64,000 bases of DNA from positions 124,001-188,000 of the forward strand of contig NZ_CP095554.1 of assembly GCF_023078375.1 (NCBI RefSeq). The letters are read 5' to 3'. Made by a program: the position numbers and the translations under genes. Positions 1-8,431 of this stretch are shown here, one piece after another. The stretch is from Roseomonas gilardii subsp. gilardii (GTDB lineage Bacteria > Pseudomonadota > Alphaproteobacteria > Acetobacterales > Acetobacteraceae). How positions within the stretch are numbered: position 1 is the stretch's first letter; each line of letters starts with the position of its first letter. The notes below the pieces were generated by a model. That model searched no databases. It was not told where the DNA came from and was given only the letters and a program-made list of their open reading frames with translations.

Positions 1-660
1 GGGCGGGTGGCCTGGGCGCTGCTGCTGCTGGGCCTCGCCCTGGGGGCGCTGCTGCCGGGCGGGCGGGCGGCGCTGCTCTCGCTGGGCGTGGCGGTCACTC
101 TGGCCCCGGCGGCACGGCTCTGGACCGGCCGCCGCCCGCTGGCCGCCGCAGGCTGGATCGGCGCGATGGTCCTGGCCGGGGGGCTCGGCCTGGGCCTGCT
201 CTATGCCGATCCCGGCCGCAGCCAGGGCCTGCGCACGCTGGAACGCTTCACCGGAGAGGGCATCGCCGCCTCGGCCCGCCCCGTGCTCTGGTTGGCAGCG
301 CTGGACTGGGCCGGGGCCTCCATGCCGCTCGGCCTCGGTGCCGGGGGCTTCACCGTCGCCGCTGGCTATGGCGAGCGGCGCGGCATGTATCCGCACAACC
401 ACGCGCTGGAGGCCCTGGCCGAGGAAGGCCCGCTCGGCCTGCTGCTCTGGCTCGGCGCCTTCGGGGGCGGCGCGGCGGTGGTCCTCGTCCGGCTCCTCGC
501 CCTGCCGGAGGATCTGGAGCCCGAGCGGGTGGGGCGGATCGTGGCGCTGGTGATCCCGGTGGCGATCGGCGCCATGGTTTCCACCGATCTGGGCAACCGC
601 ATGGTCTGGTTCGCGCTGGGCCTCGCCCTGTCGCTGGGCATCAGGGCGCAGCGTGCCTGA
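1..660 (+). CDS. O-antigen ligase/polymerase family membrane protein (3' part)
   Basis: The reading frame is open to the left edge of the window, so only the C-terminal 219 codons are present; the GTG at 7 is unlikely to be the true start. The fragment has several hydrophobic segments (roughly residues 1-30, 40-65, 135-160, 178-215). A PHNHALEALAEEGPLG stretch near the middle is typical of the periplasmic loop and following helix of the O-antigen ligase (WaaL/Wzy_C) family. Such proteins polymerise polysaccharide repeat units or ligate them to an acceptor at the periplasmic face of the inner membrane. It overlaps the next gene by 8 bp, so it belongs to the polysaccharide operon. Whether it is a ligase or a polymerase cannot be told from the fragment. 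Confidence 0.75.
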   Translation, partial: GRVAWALLLLGLALGALLPGGRAALLSLGVAVTLAPAARLWTGRRPLAAAGWIGAMVLAGGLGLGLLYADPGRSQGLRTLERFTGEGIAASARPVLWLAALDWAGASMPLGLGAGGFTVAAGYGERRGMYPHNHALEALAEEGPLGLLLWLGAFGGGAAVVLVRLLALPEDLEPERVGRIVALVIPVAIGAMVSTDLGNRMVWFALGLALSLGIRAQRA

Positions 661-1357
661 GCCAGGGAAAGGGGCATCCGGACCGGAGGAAGGCCTCTAT
701 GCCAGGCGCCTGAAGCGCGGGCTCGACCTTGCGGGCGCGGCGCTGATGCTGGTGCTGCTCGCGCCGCTGCTGCTCGGCACCGCGTTCGCCGTCGCCCTGG
801 CCTTTGGCCGCCCGGTGCTGTTCCGGCAGTGCCGCGCCGGCTGGCGGGGGCAGGTCTTCACCATCCTCAAGCTCCGCTCGATGCGCGACCCCGCCTGGCC
901 GGGCGAACCCGATTCGGCGCGGCTCACCCGCTTCGGACGCTGCCTGCGTGCCAGCGGGCTGGATGAGCTGCCGCAACTGGTGAACATCCTGCGCGGCGAG
1001 ATGAGCCTCGTCGGGCCCCGTCCCCTGCCGCCCGCCTATACCCCCCTCTACACGGCGCGGCAGGCCCGCCGCCTCGCCGTCCGGCCCGGCCTGCTCGGCC
1101 CGGTGACGGCGCGCGGCCGCAACGCCCTGCCGTGGGGGGAGCGGCTGGAATGGGACGCCCACTATGTCGCCCGCGTCACCCTGGCGGGCGACATCGCCAT
1201 CATCCTCGCCAGCCTGACGCTGCTGCTGCGCGGGCGGGGCGCCACGGCGCCCGGCCATGCCAGCAGCCCCGCCTTCACCGGCGCCTGCCTCGGCACGCCC
1301 CCCACCGGCCCGTCCGCGCCGCCCGTGGCGGGGGCGGAGAGCATGGCGCCACGCTGA
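653..1357 (+). CDS. Initiating sugar-1-phosphate transferase (PglC/WcaJ-type monotopic PGT)
   Basis: This 234-residue protein should transfer a sugar-1-phosphate from a UDP-sugar to undecaprenyl phosphate, the first membrane step of polysaccharide or glycan assembly. One hydrophobic membrane segment lies at about residues 24-50. The bacterial sugar transferase domain follows, with LKLRSM at 72-77, the DE catalytic dyad in DELPQL at 104-109 and the family signature GEMSLVGPRP at 115-124. Its short form lacks the extra N-terminal transmembrane bundle of WbaP/WcaJ and so resembles PglC. The GTG start overlaps the upstream gene by 8 bp. The C-terminal 35 residues are Ala/Pro-rich and outside the conserved domain. 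The PglE-like and PglF-like genes downstream suggest a bacillosamine-type substrate; that is inference. Confidence 0.88.
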   Translation: MPEPGKGASGPEEGLYARRLKRGLDLAGAALMLVLLAPLLLGTAFAVALAFGRPVLFRQCRAGWRGQVFTILKLRSMRDPAWPGEPDSARLTRFGRCLRASGLDELPQLVNILRGEMSLVGPRPLPPAYTPLYTARQARRLAVRPGLLGPVTARGRNALPWGERLEWDAHYVARVTLAGDIAIILASLTLLLRGRGATAPGHASSPAFTGACLGTPPTGPSAPPVAGAESMAPR

Positions 1358-1498
1358 TGCAGCGCCGCAACATTCTTTTCGCGAAGGCGATTTCAGCCTC
1401 CGGCCTCATATCTTAAGTTGCAATTCACGATATATTTACAACCCTGAACGCCGGAATCGCCTGGCTGGCCGAGGGATGTCCAGAATGAACAGGACAGC
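1358..1498 (+). promoter_or_regulatory. Low-GC intergenic segment, probable promoter region
   Basis: About 140 bp separate the sugar transferase from the next gene. The part at about 1408-1445 is markedly AT-rich in a GC-rich neighbourhood and contains TATATT at about 1430 and TTGCAA a few bases upstream. No well-spaced -35/-10 pair can be fixed, but the base composition and the gap in an otherwise tightly packed operon suggest a new transcription start for the aminotransferase-led block. Confidence 0.35.
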
Positions 1499-2764
1499 AT
1501 GGGTATGGATGTGAGCGCCGCCGGGGAGACAGCGCTCCTGTCCTTCTCCGACACGCTGTTCAGCCCGCCCGGACCGATCCGGCATACCGTCCCGCCGCCT
1601 CCCCTTTCGCCCGCCCGCATCCATCTCTCCCCGCCGCAGCTTTGCGGGGAGGAGGAACAGGCGCTGCGCGAGACGCTGGCCAGCGGCTGGCTCGCCCCCG
1701 CCGGCCCCGCCCTGCCGGCCTTCGAGGCCGCCATCGCCGCCTGCACCGGCTTCCGCCATGTCGCCGCCCTCGCCTCCGGCACGGCAGCGCTGCATCTCGG
1801 CTACCGGCTGCTTGGCCTCGAACCCGGTGATGAGGTCTGGACCAGCACCCTGACCTTCGTGGCCACGGTGGCGCCCGCGGCGCAGATGGGCGCGCGCCTG
1901 GGCTTCCTCGATGTTTCCCCGGAAAGCTGGACGCTGGACCCGGAGCGGCTGCGCGAGGCCCTGGCCCGCGCGGCCCGGCAGGGCCGCCTGCCGCGCGTGG
2001 TGGTGCCGGTGGACCTTTACGGGCAATGCGCCGACCTCGCCGCGATCACGGAGATCTGCACCCGCTGGGGCGTGCCGGTGCTGAGCGACAGCGCCGAGGC
2101 GCTGGGGGCCTTGCAGCACGGGCGTTCCGCCGGGCGGGGGGCGCGGCTGGCGGCCTTTTCCTTCAACGGTAACAAGATCGTCACCGGCGGCGGCGGCGGT
2201 GCCCTGGCCTCGGATGACGGGGCCCTGATTGCCCAGGCCCGCCATCTCGCCACCCAGGCCAAGGAGCCCTCGCCCCATTACCAGCATGAGACCACAGGCT
2301 ATTCCTACGGCCTGTCCTCGCTGCTGGCGGCGGTCGGCCGGGCGCAGCTCCGGCACCTGGAGGTGCGGGTGGCCCAGCGCCGCGCCGTCTTCGCGCGCTA
2401 TGCCGCCGGGCTGGCGGGGCTGCCTGGCCTGCGCCTGATGCCGGAACCCGTCTGGAGCCGCTCCTCGCGCTGGCTCACCGCCATGCTGGTCGACCCCGCC
2501 GAGGCGGGCACGGACCGCGAGGCCATCCGCCTGGCGCTGGAGGCTGCCTCGGTCGAAAGCCGCCCGGTCTGGAAGCCGCTGCATCTCCAGCCCGCCTTCC
2601 GGCAGGCGAGCCATCTTGGCGGCGTCGTCGCCGCCTCGCTCTTCGAGCAGGGCCTCTGCCTGCCCTCCGGCACCATGACCCCGGCGGAGCAGGACCGGGT
2701 GATCGGCATCATCCGCGACTGCTTCACGCCCGCCCGCCCCTCGCGCGGGAGGTCCCGGCCGTGA
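1499..2764 (+). CDS. DegT/DnrJ/EryC1/StrS sugar aminotransferase (PglE-like)
   Basis: This 421-residue PLP enzyme transfers an amino group to a keto-sugar nucleotide. The fold-type I signatures are present: SGTAALHLGYRLLG near 93, the PLP-contacting SDSAEALG near 196 and the Schiff-base lysine K226 in FNGNKIVTGGGGG. The Asn-rich context of that lysine and the SYGLSSL segment match PglE-type enzymes acting on UDP-4-keto-6-deoxy-GlcNAc. This fits the PglF-like 4,6-dehydratase downstream and the PglC-like transferase upstream. An N-terminal extension of about 45 residues precedes the conserved domain. ATG 1499 is used because AGGA sits 6 bp upstream. The 3' end overlaps the next gene by 4 bp. 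The exact sugar substrate is not proven. Confidence 0.85.
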   Translation: MGMDVSAAGETALLSFSDTLFSPPGPIRHTVPPPPLSPARIHLSPPQLCGEEEQALRETLASGWLAPAGPALPAFEAAIAACTGFRHVAALASGTAALHLGYRLLGLEPGDEVWTSTLTFVATVAPAAQMGARLGFLDVSPESWTLDPERLREALARAARQGRLPRVVVPVDLYGQCADLAAITEICTRWGVPVLSDSAEALGALQHGRSAGRGARLAAFSFNGNKIVTGGGGGALASDDGALIAQARHLATQAKEPSPHYQHETTGYSYGLSSLLAAVGRAQLRHLEVRVAQRRAVFARYAAGLAGLPGLRLMPEPVWSRSSRWLTAMLVDPAEAGTDREAIRLALEAASVESRPVWKPLHLQPAFRQASHLGGVVAASLFEQGLCLPSGTMTPAEQDRVIGIIRDCFTPARPSRGRSRP

Positions 2765-4026
2765 CCGTGCCGCTGCGCATCCTCTATCTGCACCAGCACT
2801 ATTCCGCCCCGGCCGGCAGCACCGCCACGCGCGCCCATGCCATGGCCTCCGGGCTGGCGGCGCGAGGCCACGACGTGACGCTGGCCTGCGGCCGCTATGA
2901 TGGCGCCGAGACCGGCCTGGAGGGGCACTTCCGCCGGGGCCGGCGGCAGGGGCGCGCCCCCGGACCGGCGGGCTTCGGCATCGTGGAGTTCGACATCCGC
3001 TGCGGCAATGCCCAGGGCCGGGCGGAGCGCCTGATGGCCTTCGGGCGCTACGCCGCCGCGGCCTCGGCGCTGGCACTGTCGCGCCCCTGGGATCTGGTGG
3101 TCGCCTCCTCCACCCCGCTCACCGTGGCGGTCCCGGCACTGGCCGCGCGCCGCCTGCGCGGCACGCCCTTCGTCTTCGAGATCCGGGACCCCTGGCCCGA
3201 ACTGCCGCGCGCCATGGGCGAGGCTCCGGGCTGGGCCCTTGCCGGGATGGAGGCCCTGGCCGATGCCGCCTGCCGCCGGGCCTCGGCGGTGATCGGGCTC
3301 ACCGAGGGCATGGCCGACACGGCACGGGCGCGTGGCACCGATCCCGCGCGGCTGCATGTCGTGCCCAATGGCTGCGACCTCGACCTGTTCGGGCCGCAGC
3401 GCGCGCCCTGGCGCCCCGCCTGCGCCGCACCCTGGGAATGCCTCGCGGTCTATGCCGGGGCGCATGGCCGCGCCAACGGGCTCGACGCGCTGCTCGACGC
3501 CGCCGCCGAGTTGCGCCTGGCCGGCGAGAACCGCATCCGCATCCTGCTGGTCGGCGAGGGGGGCGAGAAGCCGCGCCTGATCGCCGAGGCTGCCTCCCGG
3601 GGGCTGGGCAATGTCAGCTTCCTCGACCCCCTGCCCAAGCCCCGGCTGGCGGCACTGCTGGCCGGGGCGCAGGTGGCGCTGCACTGCCTCGCCCCGGTGC
3701 CGGAATTCGCCGAATGGACGGCGCCCAACAAGCTGATGGACGGGCTGGCCGCCGGGCTGCCGGTGGTGACCAACCTCCCCGGCCGCGCCGCGCGGATCGT
3801 CGCGGAGGGGCCGAGCGGCATCGCCACCCCGCCGGGTGATGCCCGCGCCCTGGCCGAGGCCCTGGCGCGGCTGGCGGTCCGGCCCGGCCTGCGCGCCGCC
3901 ATGGGCGCCGCCGCCCGCGCCCAGGCGCAGCGGCGCTGGGACCGGCGGCTGCAGGTCCGGCAGTTCTGCGCGGTGGTGGAGGCGGCGGCGCAGCCCCTGC
4001 CACGGCTCGCCCTGGCCCCGGCCTGA
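2761..4026 (+). CDS. Glycosyltransferase family 4 (WbuB-like)
   Basis: A 421-residue GT-B glycosyltransferase that should add a sugar from a nucleotide donor to a lipid-linked glycan at the cytoplasmic membrane face. The N-terminal GT4 domain begins with LYLHQHYSAP and a GLAARGHDVTLACG Rossmann segment. The C-terminal nucleotide-binding lobe carries VPNGCDLDLF near 204, LLVGEGGEK near 262 and the PNKLMDGLAAGLPVVTN region near 322, which holds the usual donor-contact residues. The overall pattern, with an ExRDPWPELP segment, matches the WbuB family often found beside initiating transferases. It starts at GTG 2761, overlapping the aminotransferase stop by 4 bp, which implies translational coupling. 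Donor and acceptor are unknown. Confidence 0.83.
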   Translation: MTVPLRILYLHQHYSAPAGSTATRAHAMASGLAARGHDVTLACGRYDGAETGLEGHFRRGRRQGRAPGPAGFGIVEFDIRCGNAQGRAERLMAFGRYAAAASALALSRPWDLVVASSTPLTVAVPALAARRLRGTPFVFEIRDPWPELPRAMGEAPGWALAGMEALADAACRRASAVIGLTEGMADTARARGTDPARLHVVPNGCDLDLFGPQRAPWRPACAAPWECLAVYAGAHGRANGLDALLDAAAELRLAGENRIRILLVGEGGEKPRLIAEAASRGLGNVSFLDPLPKPRLAALLAGAQVALHCLAPVPEFAEWTAPNKLMDGLAAGLPVVTNLPGRAARIVAEGPSGIATPPGDARALAEALARLAVRPGLRAAMGAAARAQAQRRWDRRLQVRQFCAVVEAAAQPLPRLALAPA

Positions 4027-4030
4027 CGCC

Positions 4031-5170
4031 ATGACCCGCCCCGCCACAGCCTCCCCCGAACTGCACCTTGTGGTCGCAGCCCGGCCGAACCTGCCCAAGA
4101 TCGCCGCCCTCTGGCATGCCCTGCGGGAGCATCCGGCAGGCGCGCAGCCGGTGATCCTGCACACCGGCCAGCACCACGACGCCGCCATGTTCGGCGACCA
4201 TCTGGCGGATCTCGGCCTGCCCGCGCCGGATGTCTCCCTGGGCATCGCCGGCGGCACCCATGCCGAGCTGACCGGCCGCACCCTGATGGCCTGCGCCGCT
4301 TTCTGGGAAGCGCGCCGCCCCGCCCTCGTGGTGGTGCCCGGCGATGTGGACGGTGCGCTGGCTGCCGCCCTGGCGGCGCGCAAGCTGGGCATCCCCGTGG
4401 CGCATCTGGAGGCCGGGCTGCGCTGCGGCGATCACGACATGCCGGAGGAGATCAACCGCCGCGCCATCGACGCGGTGAGCGACCTCCTCTGGGCCCCGGA
4501 CCAGGAGACGGCGGCCCGCCTCCTGGCCGAGGGACACTCCCCCCGGACGGTCCGGGCGGTGGGCAATGCGATGGTGGACAGCCTCCGCCGCGCCCTGCCC
4601 GCCGCCCGTCGGCTGGCTCTCCCCGAGGGACTGCGTCCCGGGGGCTACGGGCTGCTCACCCTGCACCGCCCGGCCAATGTGGACAGCGCCGCCACGCTGG
4701 CCACGCTGCTGCGCGCCGCCGGCGAGGCCGCGCGCCGCCTTCCCCTCGTCTGGCCGGTGCACCCGCGCACGGCGGCCCGCCTGGCCGCCCTTAAGGCCAC
4801 GAAGGAGCTGGAGCTTCCCCCCGGCATCCTACGCCTGCCACCGCTGCGCTACGGCGCCTTCCTGTCGCTGATGGCGCGGGCCCGGCTGGTCGCCACCGAC
4901 AGCGGCGGGCTGCAGGAGGAAGCGGCGGCGCTGGACCTGCCCTGCCTGACCCTGCGCCCCTCCACCGAGCGGCCGGTGACGCTGCTGTCCGGTGCCAACC
5001 GGCTGGTCCGACCGGAGGACCTGCCCGGGGCGGTGGAGGAGGTCCTCGATGGCCGCTGGCCCGCCGCGCGGCCGATCCCGCTCTGGGACGGACAGGCCGG
5101 CGCGCGCATGGCCGCGCATCTGCGCGAGGTCCTTCCCGCCCTGGGCGCTCCCCGGGGGATCGCCGCGTGA
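4031..5170 (+). CDS. wecB: UDP-N-acetylglucosamine 2-epimerase family (WecB/WbpI-like)
   Basis: A 379-residue non-hydrolysing 2-epimerase-family protein. Members interconvert UDP-GlcNAc and UDP-ManNAc, or the corresponding 2,3-diacetamido uronic acids in the WbpI subgroup. Diagnostic blocks are HTGQHHDAAMF near 40, HLEAGLRCGDHDMPEEINRR near 123-142 and TDSGGLQEEA near 290. The reading frame continues upstream inside the previous gene, but ATG 4031, four bases after that gene's stop, is the natural start and gives the standard family length. It sits between two GT4 genes. With the WbpA-like and WbpE-like enzymes downstream, a WbpI role in a ManNAc3NAcA-type pathway is as likely as a plain WecB role. 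Confidence 0.85.
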   Translation: MTRPATASPELHLVVAARPNLPKIAALWHALREHPAGAQPVILHTGQHHDAAMFGDHLADLGLPAPDVSLGIAGGTHAELTGRTLMACAAFWEARRPALVVVPGDVDGALAAALAARKLGIPVAHLEAGLRCGDHDMPEEINRRAIDAVSDLLWAPDQETAARLLAEGHSPRTVRAVGNAMVDSLRRALPAARRLALPEGLRPGGYGLLTLHRPANVDSAATLATLLRAAGEAARRLPLVWPVHPRTAARLAALKATKELELPPGILRLPPLRYGAFLSLMARARLVATDSGGLQEEAAALDLPCLTLRPSTERPVTLLSGANRLVRPEDLPGAVEEVLDGRWPAARPIPLWDGQAGARMAAHLREVLPALGAPRGIAA

Positions 5171-6363
5171 CCGCCCTCTCCCCCACCCCTCTGCACACCG
5201 GCGCCGCCAAGGCGGCGGCGCCCCTCGTGGTGATGCTGTCCGCCGCCCATCCGCCGGAGGATGTGCGCGTCGTCGGCAAGGAAGGCGCCGCCCTGGCCGC
5301 CGCCGGCTGGCGGGTCTGGCATCTCTGCCCCCAGCCCGCCGCCACGGCTCCCACCCCGGCACGGTCGCGCGGCGTGATCCTCGCACCCTATCGCCGCCGG
5401 CCGGGCTGGCGCGGGCGGCTGCTCGGCATTCCCGCCCTGGCCCGCCGCGCCCGCGCCTGCGGGGCGGCGGTGCTGCATGCCTCGGAGCCCGATTCCTGGC
5501 TGGCCGCGCTGATGGCCGCGCGCGGCCGTGGCACACGGGTGGTGCTCGATGTCCATGAGCACTACCCCTCGCGCCTCGACCATCGCCTGCCCCGGGCGCT
5601 GCGCCCCATCCTGGCGCCCCTGGTGCGGGCGGCGATTCGCCGGGCCTGCCGCGCCATGGCGGCGCGGGCCGATGCGGTGGTGGTCGCCAAGGACGGGCTG
5701 GACGAGGATTTCCGCGCCACGCCCCGGCTGGTCGCGGTGCGCAACTATGCCGAACCCCTGCCCCTGGTCCCCCGCCGGCGCGCGCCCGGCCCGCTGGTCC
5801 TGGCGCATCTGGGCAGCCTGACCCGCAGCCGCGGCACGGAGGAAATGCTGCGGGCCCTGGCGCTCGGCCCGCCGCAGGCCCGGCTGCGGCTGATCGGCCG
5901 CTTCGCCGACGGCAGCGAGGCGGAATTCCTGGCCCTGGCCCGGCGGCTCGGGCTGGAGGACCGGGTGGAGCGGCTGGGCTGGATGCCGCAGCCGGCGGCG
6001 CTGGAATGCCTGGCCGGGGCGGATATCGGCCTCGTCCTGTTCCAGCCCGGGGTGGAGAACCACCGCCTCGCCCTGCCGCACAAGCTGTTCGACTGCATGC
6101 TGGCCGGACTGCCGGTGATCGCCCCGGATTTCGCCACCGAGGTCGCCACCGTGGTGCGGGACAGCGGCTGCGGCCTGCTGGTGGATACCGCCAGCCCCCG
6201 CGCCATCGCGGCGGCGATGGAGGAACTGCGCGACCCCGCCCTGCGGAACCGGATGGGCGCGGCCGGGCGCGCCGCCGCCCTGGGGCGTTACGGCTGGGCT
6301 GCGGAAGCCGAACGTCTGACCGGCCTTTACGGGCGCTTGGCCCCTCTCCCCGGGAAGGGCTAG
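5167..6363 (+). CDS. Glycosyltransferase family 4
   Basis: This 398-residue protein has the two-lobed GT-B layout. The N-terminal lobe contains SAAHPPEDVRVVGKEGAAL and a DVHEHYPS segment near 127. The C-terminal lobe has LAHLGSLTRSRGTEEML near 218, an LRLIGRF strand near 243 and the donor-site region with HKLFDCMLAGLPVIAPDF near 305. The first 20 residues are not conserved. GTG 5167 overlaps the epimerase stop by 4 bp, so the two are coupled. It is distinct from the first GT4 of the locus and probably adds a different residue of the repeat unit. No specificity can be read from sequence alone. Confidence 0.8.
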   Translation: MTALSPTPLHTGAAKAAAPLVVMLSAAHPPEDVRVVGKEGAALAAAGWRVWHLCPQPAATAPTPARSRGVILAPYRRRPGWRGRLLGIPALARRARACGAAVLHASEPDSWLAALMAARGRGTRVVLDVHEHYPSRLDHRLPRALRPILAPLVRAAIRRACRAMAARADAVVVAKDGLDEDFRATPRLVAVRNYAEPLPLVPRRRAPGPLVLAHLGSLTRSRGTEEMLRALALGPPQARLRLIGRFADGSEAEFLALARRLGLEDRVERLGWMPQPAALECLAGADIGLVLFQPGVENHRLALPHKLFDCMLAGLPVIAPDFATEVATVVRDSGCGLLVDTASPRAIAAAMEELRDPALRNRMGAAGRAAALGRYGWAAEAERLTGLYGRLAPLPGKG

Positions 6364-6373
6364 ACGAGGATGG

Positions 6374-8359
6374 ATGGCGCCCAGACGCATCCTGCTGAAC
6401 TTCCTCGTCGACCTCGCCCTGGCGGCGGCGGCCCTGCCGCTCGCCCTGTGGCTCGATGCGCCCGGCAACTGGCCCCCGGCCCCGTGGTGGCCGCCCGCCC
6501 TGGCCGGCGGGCTGGCCGCTTTCCTGCTCGGCGCCATTCCGCTGCGCCTGGCCCGGCAGTACTGGCGATTCTCCGGCCTGCCGGACATGCTGGCCGTGCT
6601 GACCGCCGCCGTGACCATGGCCGCGCTCTTCTCGCTCGGCCTGTTCCTGGCCGGACCCTTTCCTGGGGGCGCGGCGCATGGATGGGGCCCGCCCAGTATC
6701 GCCTTCCCCTTCCTCCATGCCGGCTCGCTGGTCGCCCTGCTGGGCGCGGCGCGCATGGCGGTGCGGATGCGCCATACCCATTACCGGGGTGCCCGCGCCC
6801 TGTCGTCCACCGAGGCCCCGGCCCGCACGGTGATGCTGGCGGGGTCGGGCGAGGCCGCCGACCTCTTCCTGCGCGCCCTCTCGGCGCAGCGCATGCCGGG
6901 CTTCCGCGTGCTGGGCATCCTGGCTCCCCGGGCACGGCAGGCCGGGCGGCGCATCCTCGGCGTGCCGATCCTGGGCGCGCTGGACGATGCGGACGAGGTG
7001 CTGGAGCGGTTGCGGGAACAGAACCGCCTGCCCGCCACGCTGGTCCTGGTGGGCAGCGACGTCTCGGGCAAGGATCTGGAGGCGCTGCTGGACGCGGCCG
7101 ACCGCCACGGCGTGACGGTGCGCCGTGCCCCGCGCCCCACGGCGCTGGACCCGACGGCGCCGGAGCGGCAGCGCCCGGCCGGCATGGAGCGCCGCATCAC
7201 CCTGCGCCCGATCGGCATCGAGGAACTGCTGGACCGCCCCCAGGTGCCGCTGGACCGCGACGGCATCGCCCGGCTGGTGCAGGGCCGGCGGGTGCTGGTG
7301 ACGGGCGCCGGCGGCACCATCGGCGGGGAGCTGGCGCGGCAGGTGGCGGGCCTCGGCCCCGCCATGCTGACGCTGCTGGACCATGGGGAATTCGCCCTCT
7401 ACTCGATCGACCTGGAACTGGGCGAGCTGCACCCCGGCGTGCCGCGCCGGGCGGTGCTGGCGGATGTGCGCGACGAGACCCGCATCCGGCGGCTGATGGA
7501 GGAGACCCGGCCCGAGCTGGTCTTCCACGCCGCGGCGCTGAAGCACGTGCCGATGGTGGAGAACGACCCGGCCGAGGGGCTGCTCACCAATGCCCAGGGC
7601 ACCCGCATCGTGGCCGATGCGGCCCGGGCGGCGGGGGCGGTCGAGATGGTCTTCATTTCCACCGACAAGGCGGTGAACCCGACCTCGGTGATGGGCGCCG
7701 GCAAGCGGCTGGCGGAGATGTACTGCCAGGGCCTCGACATGCAGGCGCGGCAGGCCGCCGCGAACGGGGGCGGCGGCATGCGCTGCGTCACCGTGCGCTT
7801 CGGCAACGTGCTGGGCTCCACCGGCTCGGTGGTGCCGCTGTTCCGGCGGCAGCTCGAACGCGGCGGGCCGCTGACCGTCACCCATCCGGACATGCGCCGC
7901 TACTTCATGACGGTGCGCGAGGCCGTGGGGCTGGTGCTCCAGGCCAGCGTGGTGGGGGCGGAGGACCGCGCCGACCAGCCGCCGGAGCTGCGCGAGGGCG
8001 GGATCTTCGTGCTCGACATGGGCGATCCGGTGAAGATCGTGGACCTCGCCCGCCGCATGATCCGCCTCGCCGGGCTGCGCCCGGAGGAGGATGTGGAGAT
8101 CCGCTTCACCGGCCTGCGCCCCGGCGAGAAGCTCTACGAGGAGCTGTTCCACGGGCAGGAGCCGCCGAACCCGACGCGCTTCCCCGGCCTGCTGGTGGCC
8201 ACGCCCCGCACCGCCGATCCGGCGCTGGTGGGCCGGGCGATCGACGAGATCGCCGCCGCCTGCCGCGCCGGCCAGCCCAAGCTGGCGCTGGCGCAGCTTT
8301 CGCGCCTGGTGCCGGAATTCGACCACGATCCGCATCACGCGGCGGCGCGGGGGGCCTGA
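6374..8359 (+). CDS. Membrane nucleotide-sugar 4,6-dehydratase (PglF/WbpM/CapD family)
   Basis: A 661-residue two-part enzyme. Residues 1-135 contain about four hydrophobic segments, followed by a short Rossmann-like regulatory domain and then the catalytic SDR domain from about 300. That domain has the NAD-binding motif GAGGTIGGELARQ near 310 and FISTDKAVNPTSVMGAGKR near 427. In it the usual catalytic Tyr of the YxxxK pair is replaced by Met (MGAGK), as known for WbpM and PglF. These enzymes convert UDP-GlcNAc to UDP-2-acetamido-2,6-dideoxy-4-keto-hexose. The PglE-like aminotransferase upstream would use that product. The ATG at 6374 is preferred over a frame-shifted ATG 4 bp upstream. The length equals that of full WbpM homologues. 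Confidence 0.9.
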   Translation: MAPRRILLNFLVDLALAAAALPLALWLDAPGNWPPAPWWPPALAGGLAAFLLGAIPLRLARQYWRFSGLPDMLAVLTAAVTMAALFSLGLFLAGPFPGGAAHGWGPPSIAFPFLHAGSLVALLGAARMAVRMRHTHYRGARALSSTEAPARTVMLAGSGEAADLFLRALSAQRMPGFRVLGILAPRARQAGRRILGVPILGALDDADEVLERLREQNRLPATLVLVGSDVSGKDLEALLDAADRHGVTVRRAPRPTALDPTAPERQRPAGMERRITLRPIGIEELLDRPQVPLDRDGIARLVQGRRVLVTGAGGTIGGELARQVAGLGPAMLTLLDHGEFALYSIDLELGELHPGVPRRAVLADVRDETRIRRLMEETRPELVFHAAALKHVPMVENDPAEGLLTNAQGTRIVADAARAAGAVEMVFISTDKAVNPTSVMGAGKRLAEMYCQGLDMQARQAAANGGGGMRCVTVRFGNVLGSTGSVVPLFRRQLERGGPLTVTHPDMRRYFMTVREAVGLVLQASVVGAEDRADQPPELREGGIFVLDMGDPVKIVDLARRMIRLAGLRPEEDVEIRFTGLRPGEKLYEELFHGQEPPNPTRFPGLLVATPRTADPALVGRAIDEIAAACRAGQPKLALAQLSRLVPEFDHDPHHAAARGA

Positions 8360-8368
8360 CCCCTCCCC

Positions 8369-8386
8369 GGGCCGCCCGGGCGGCCC
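8369..8386. other. 18-bp perfect GC palindrome between polysaccharide genes
   Basis: GGGCCGCCCGGGCGGCCC lies in the 72-bp gap between the dehydratase and the dehydrogenase genes, 10 bp after the stop codon. It could form a hairpin in RNA, but has no following T run. It may be a weak pause, an mRNA stabiliser, or simply GC-rich spacer; all flanking genes face the same way. Confidence 0.35.
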
Positions 8387-8431
8387 CCCTGCCGTGCATC
8401 CCGGCATGCGGCGGGCCGATGGAGGCCCGCG

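Noticed and set aside
4827-5170. Possible small genes inside the epimerase and glycosyltransferase regions in other frames
   Set aside because: All are short, overlap strong genes completely and show no sequence resembling known proteins.
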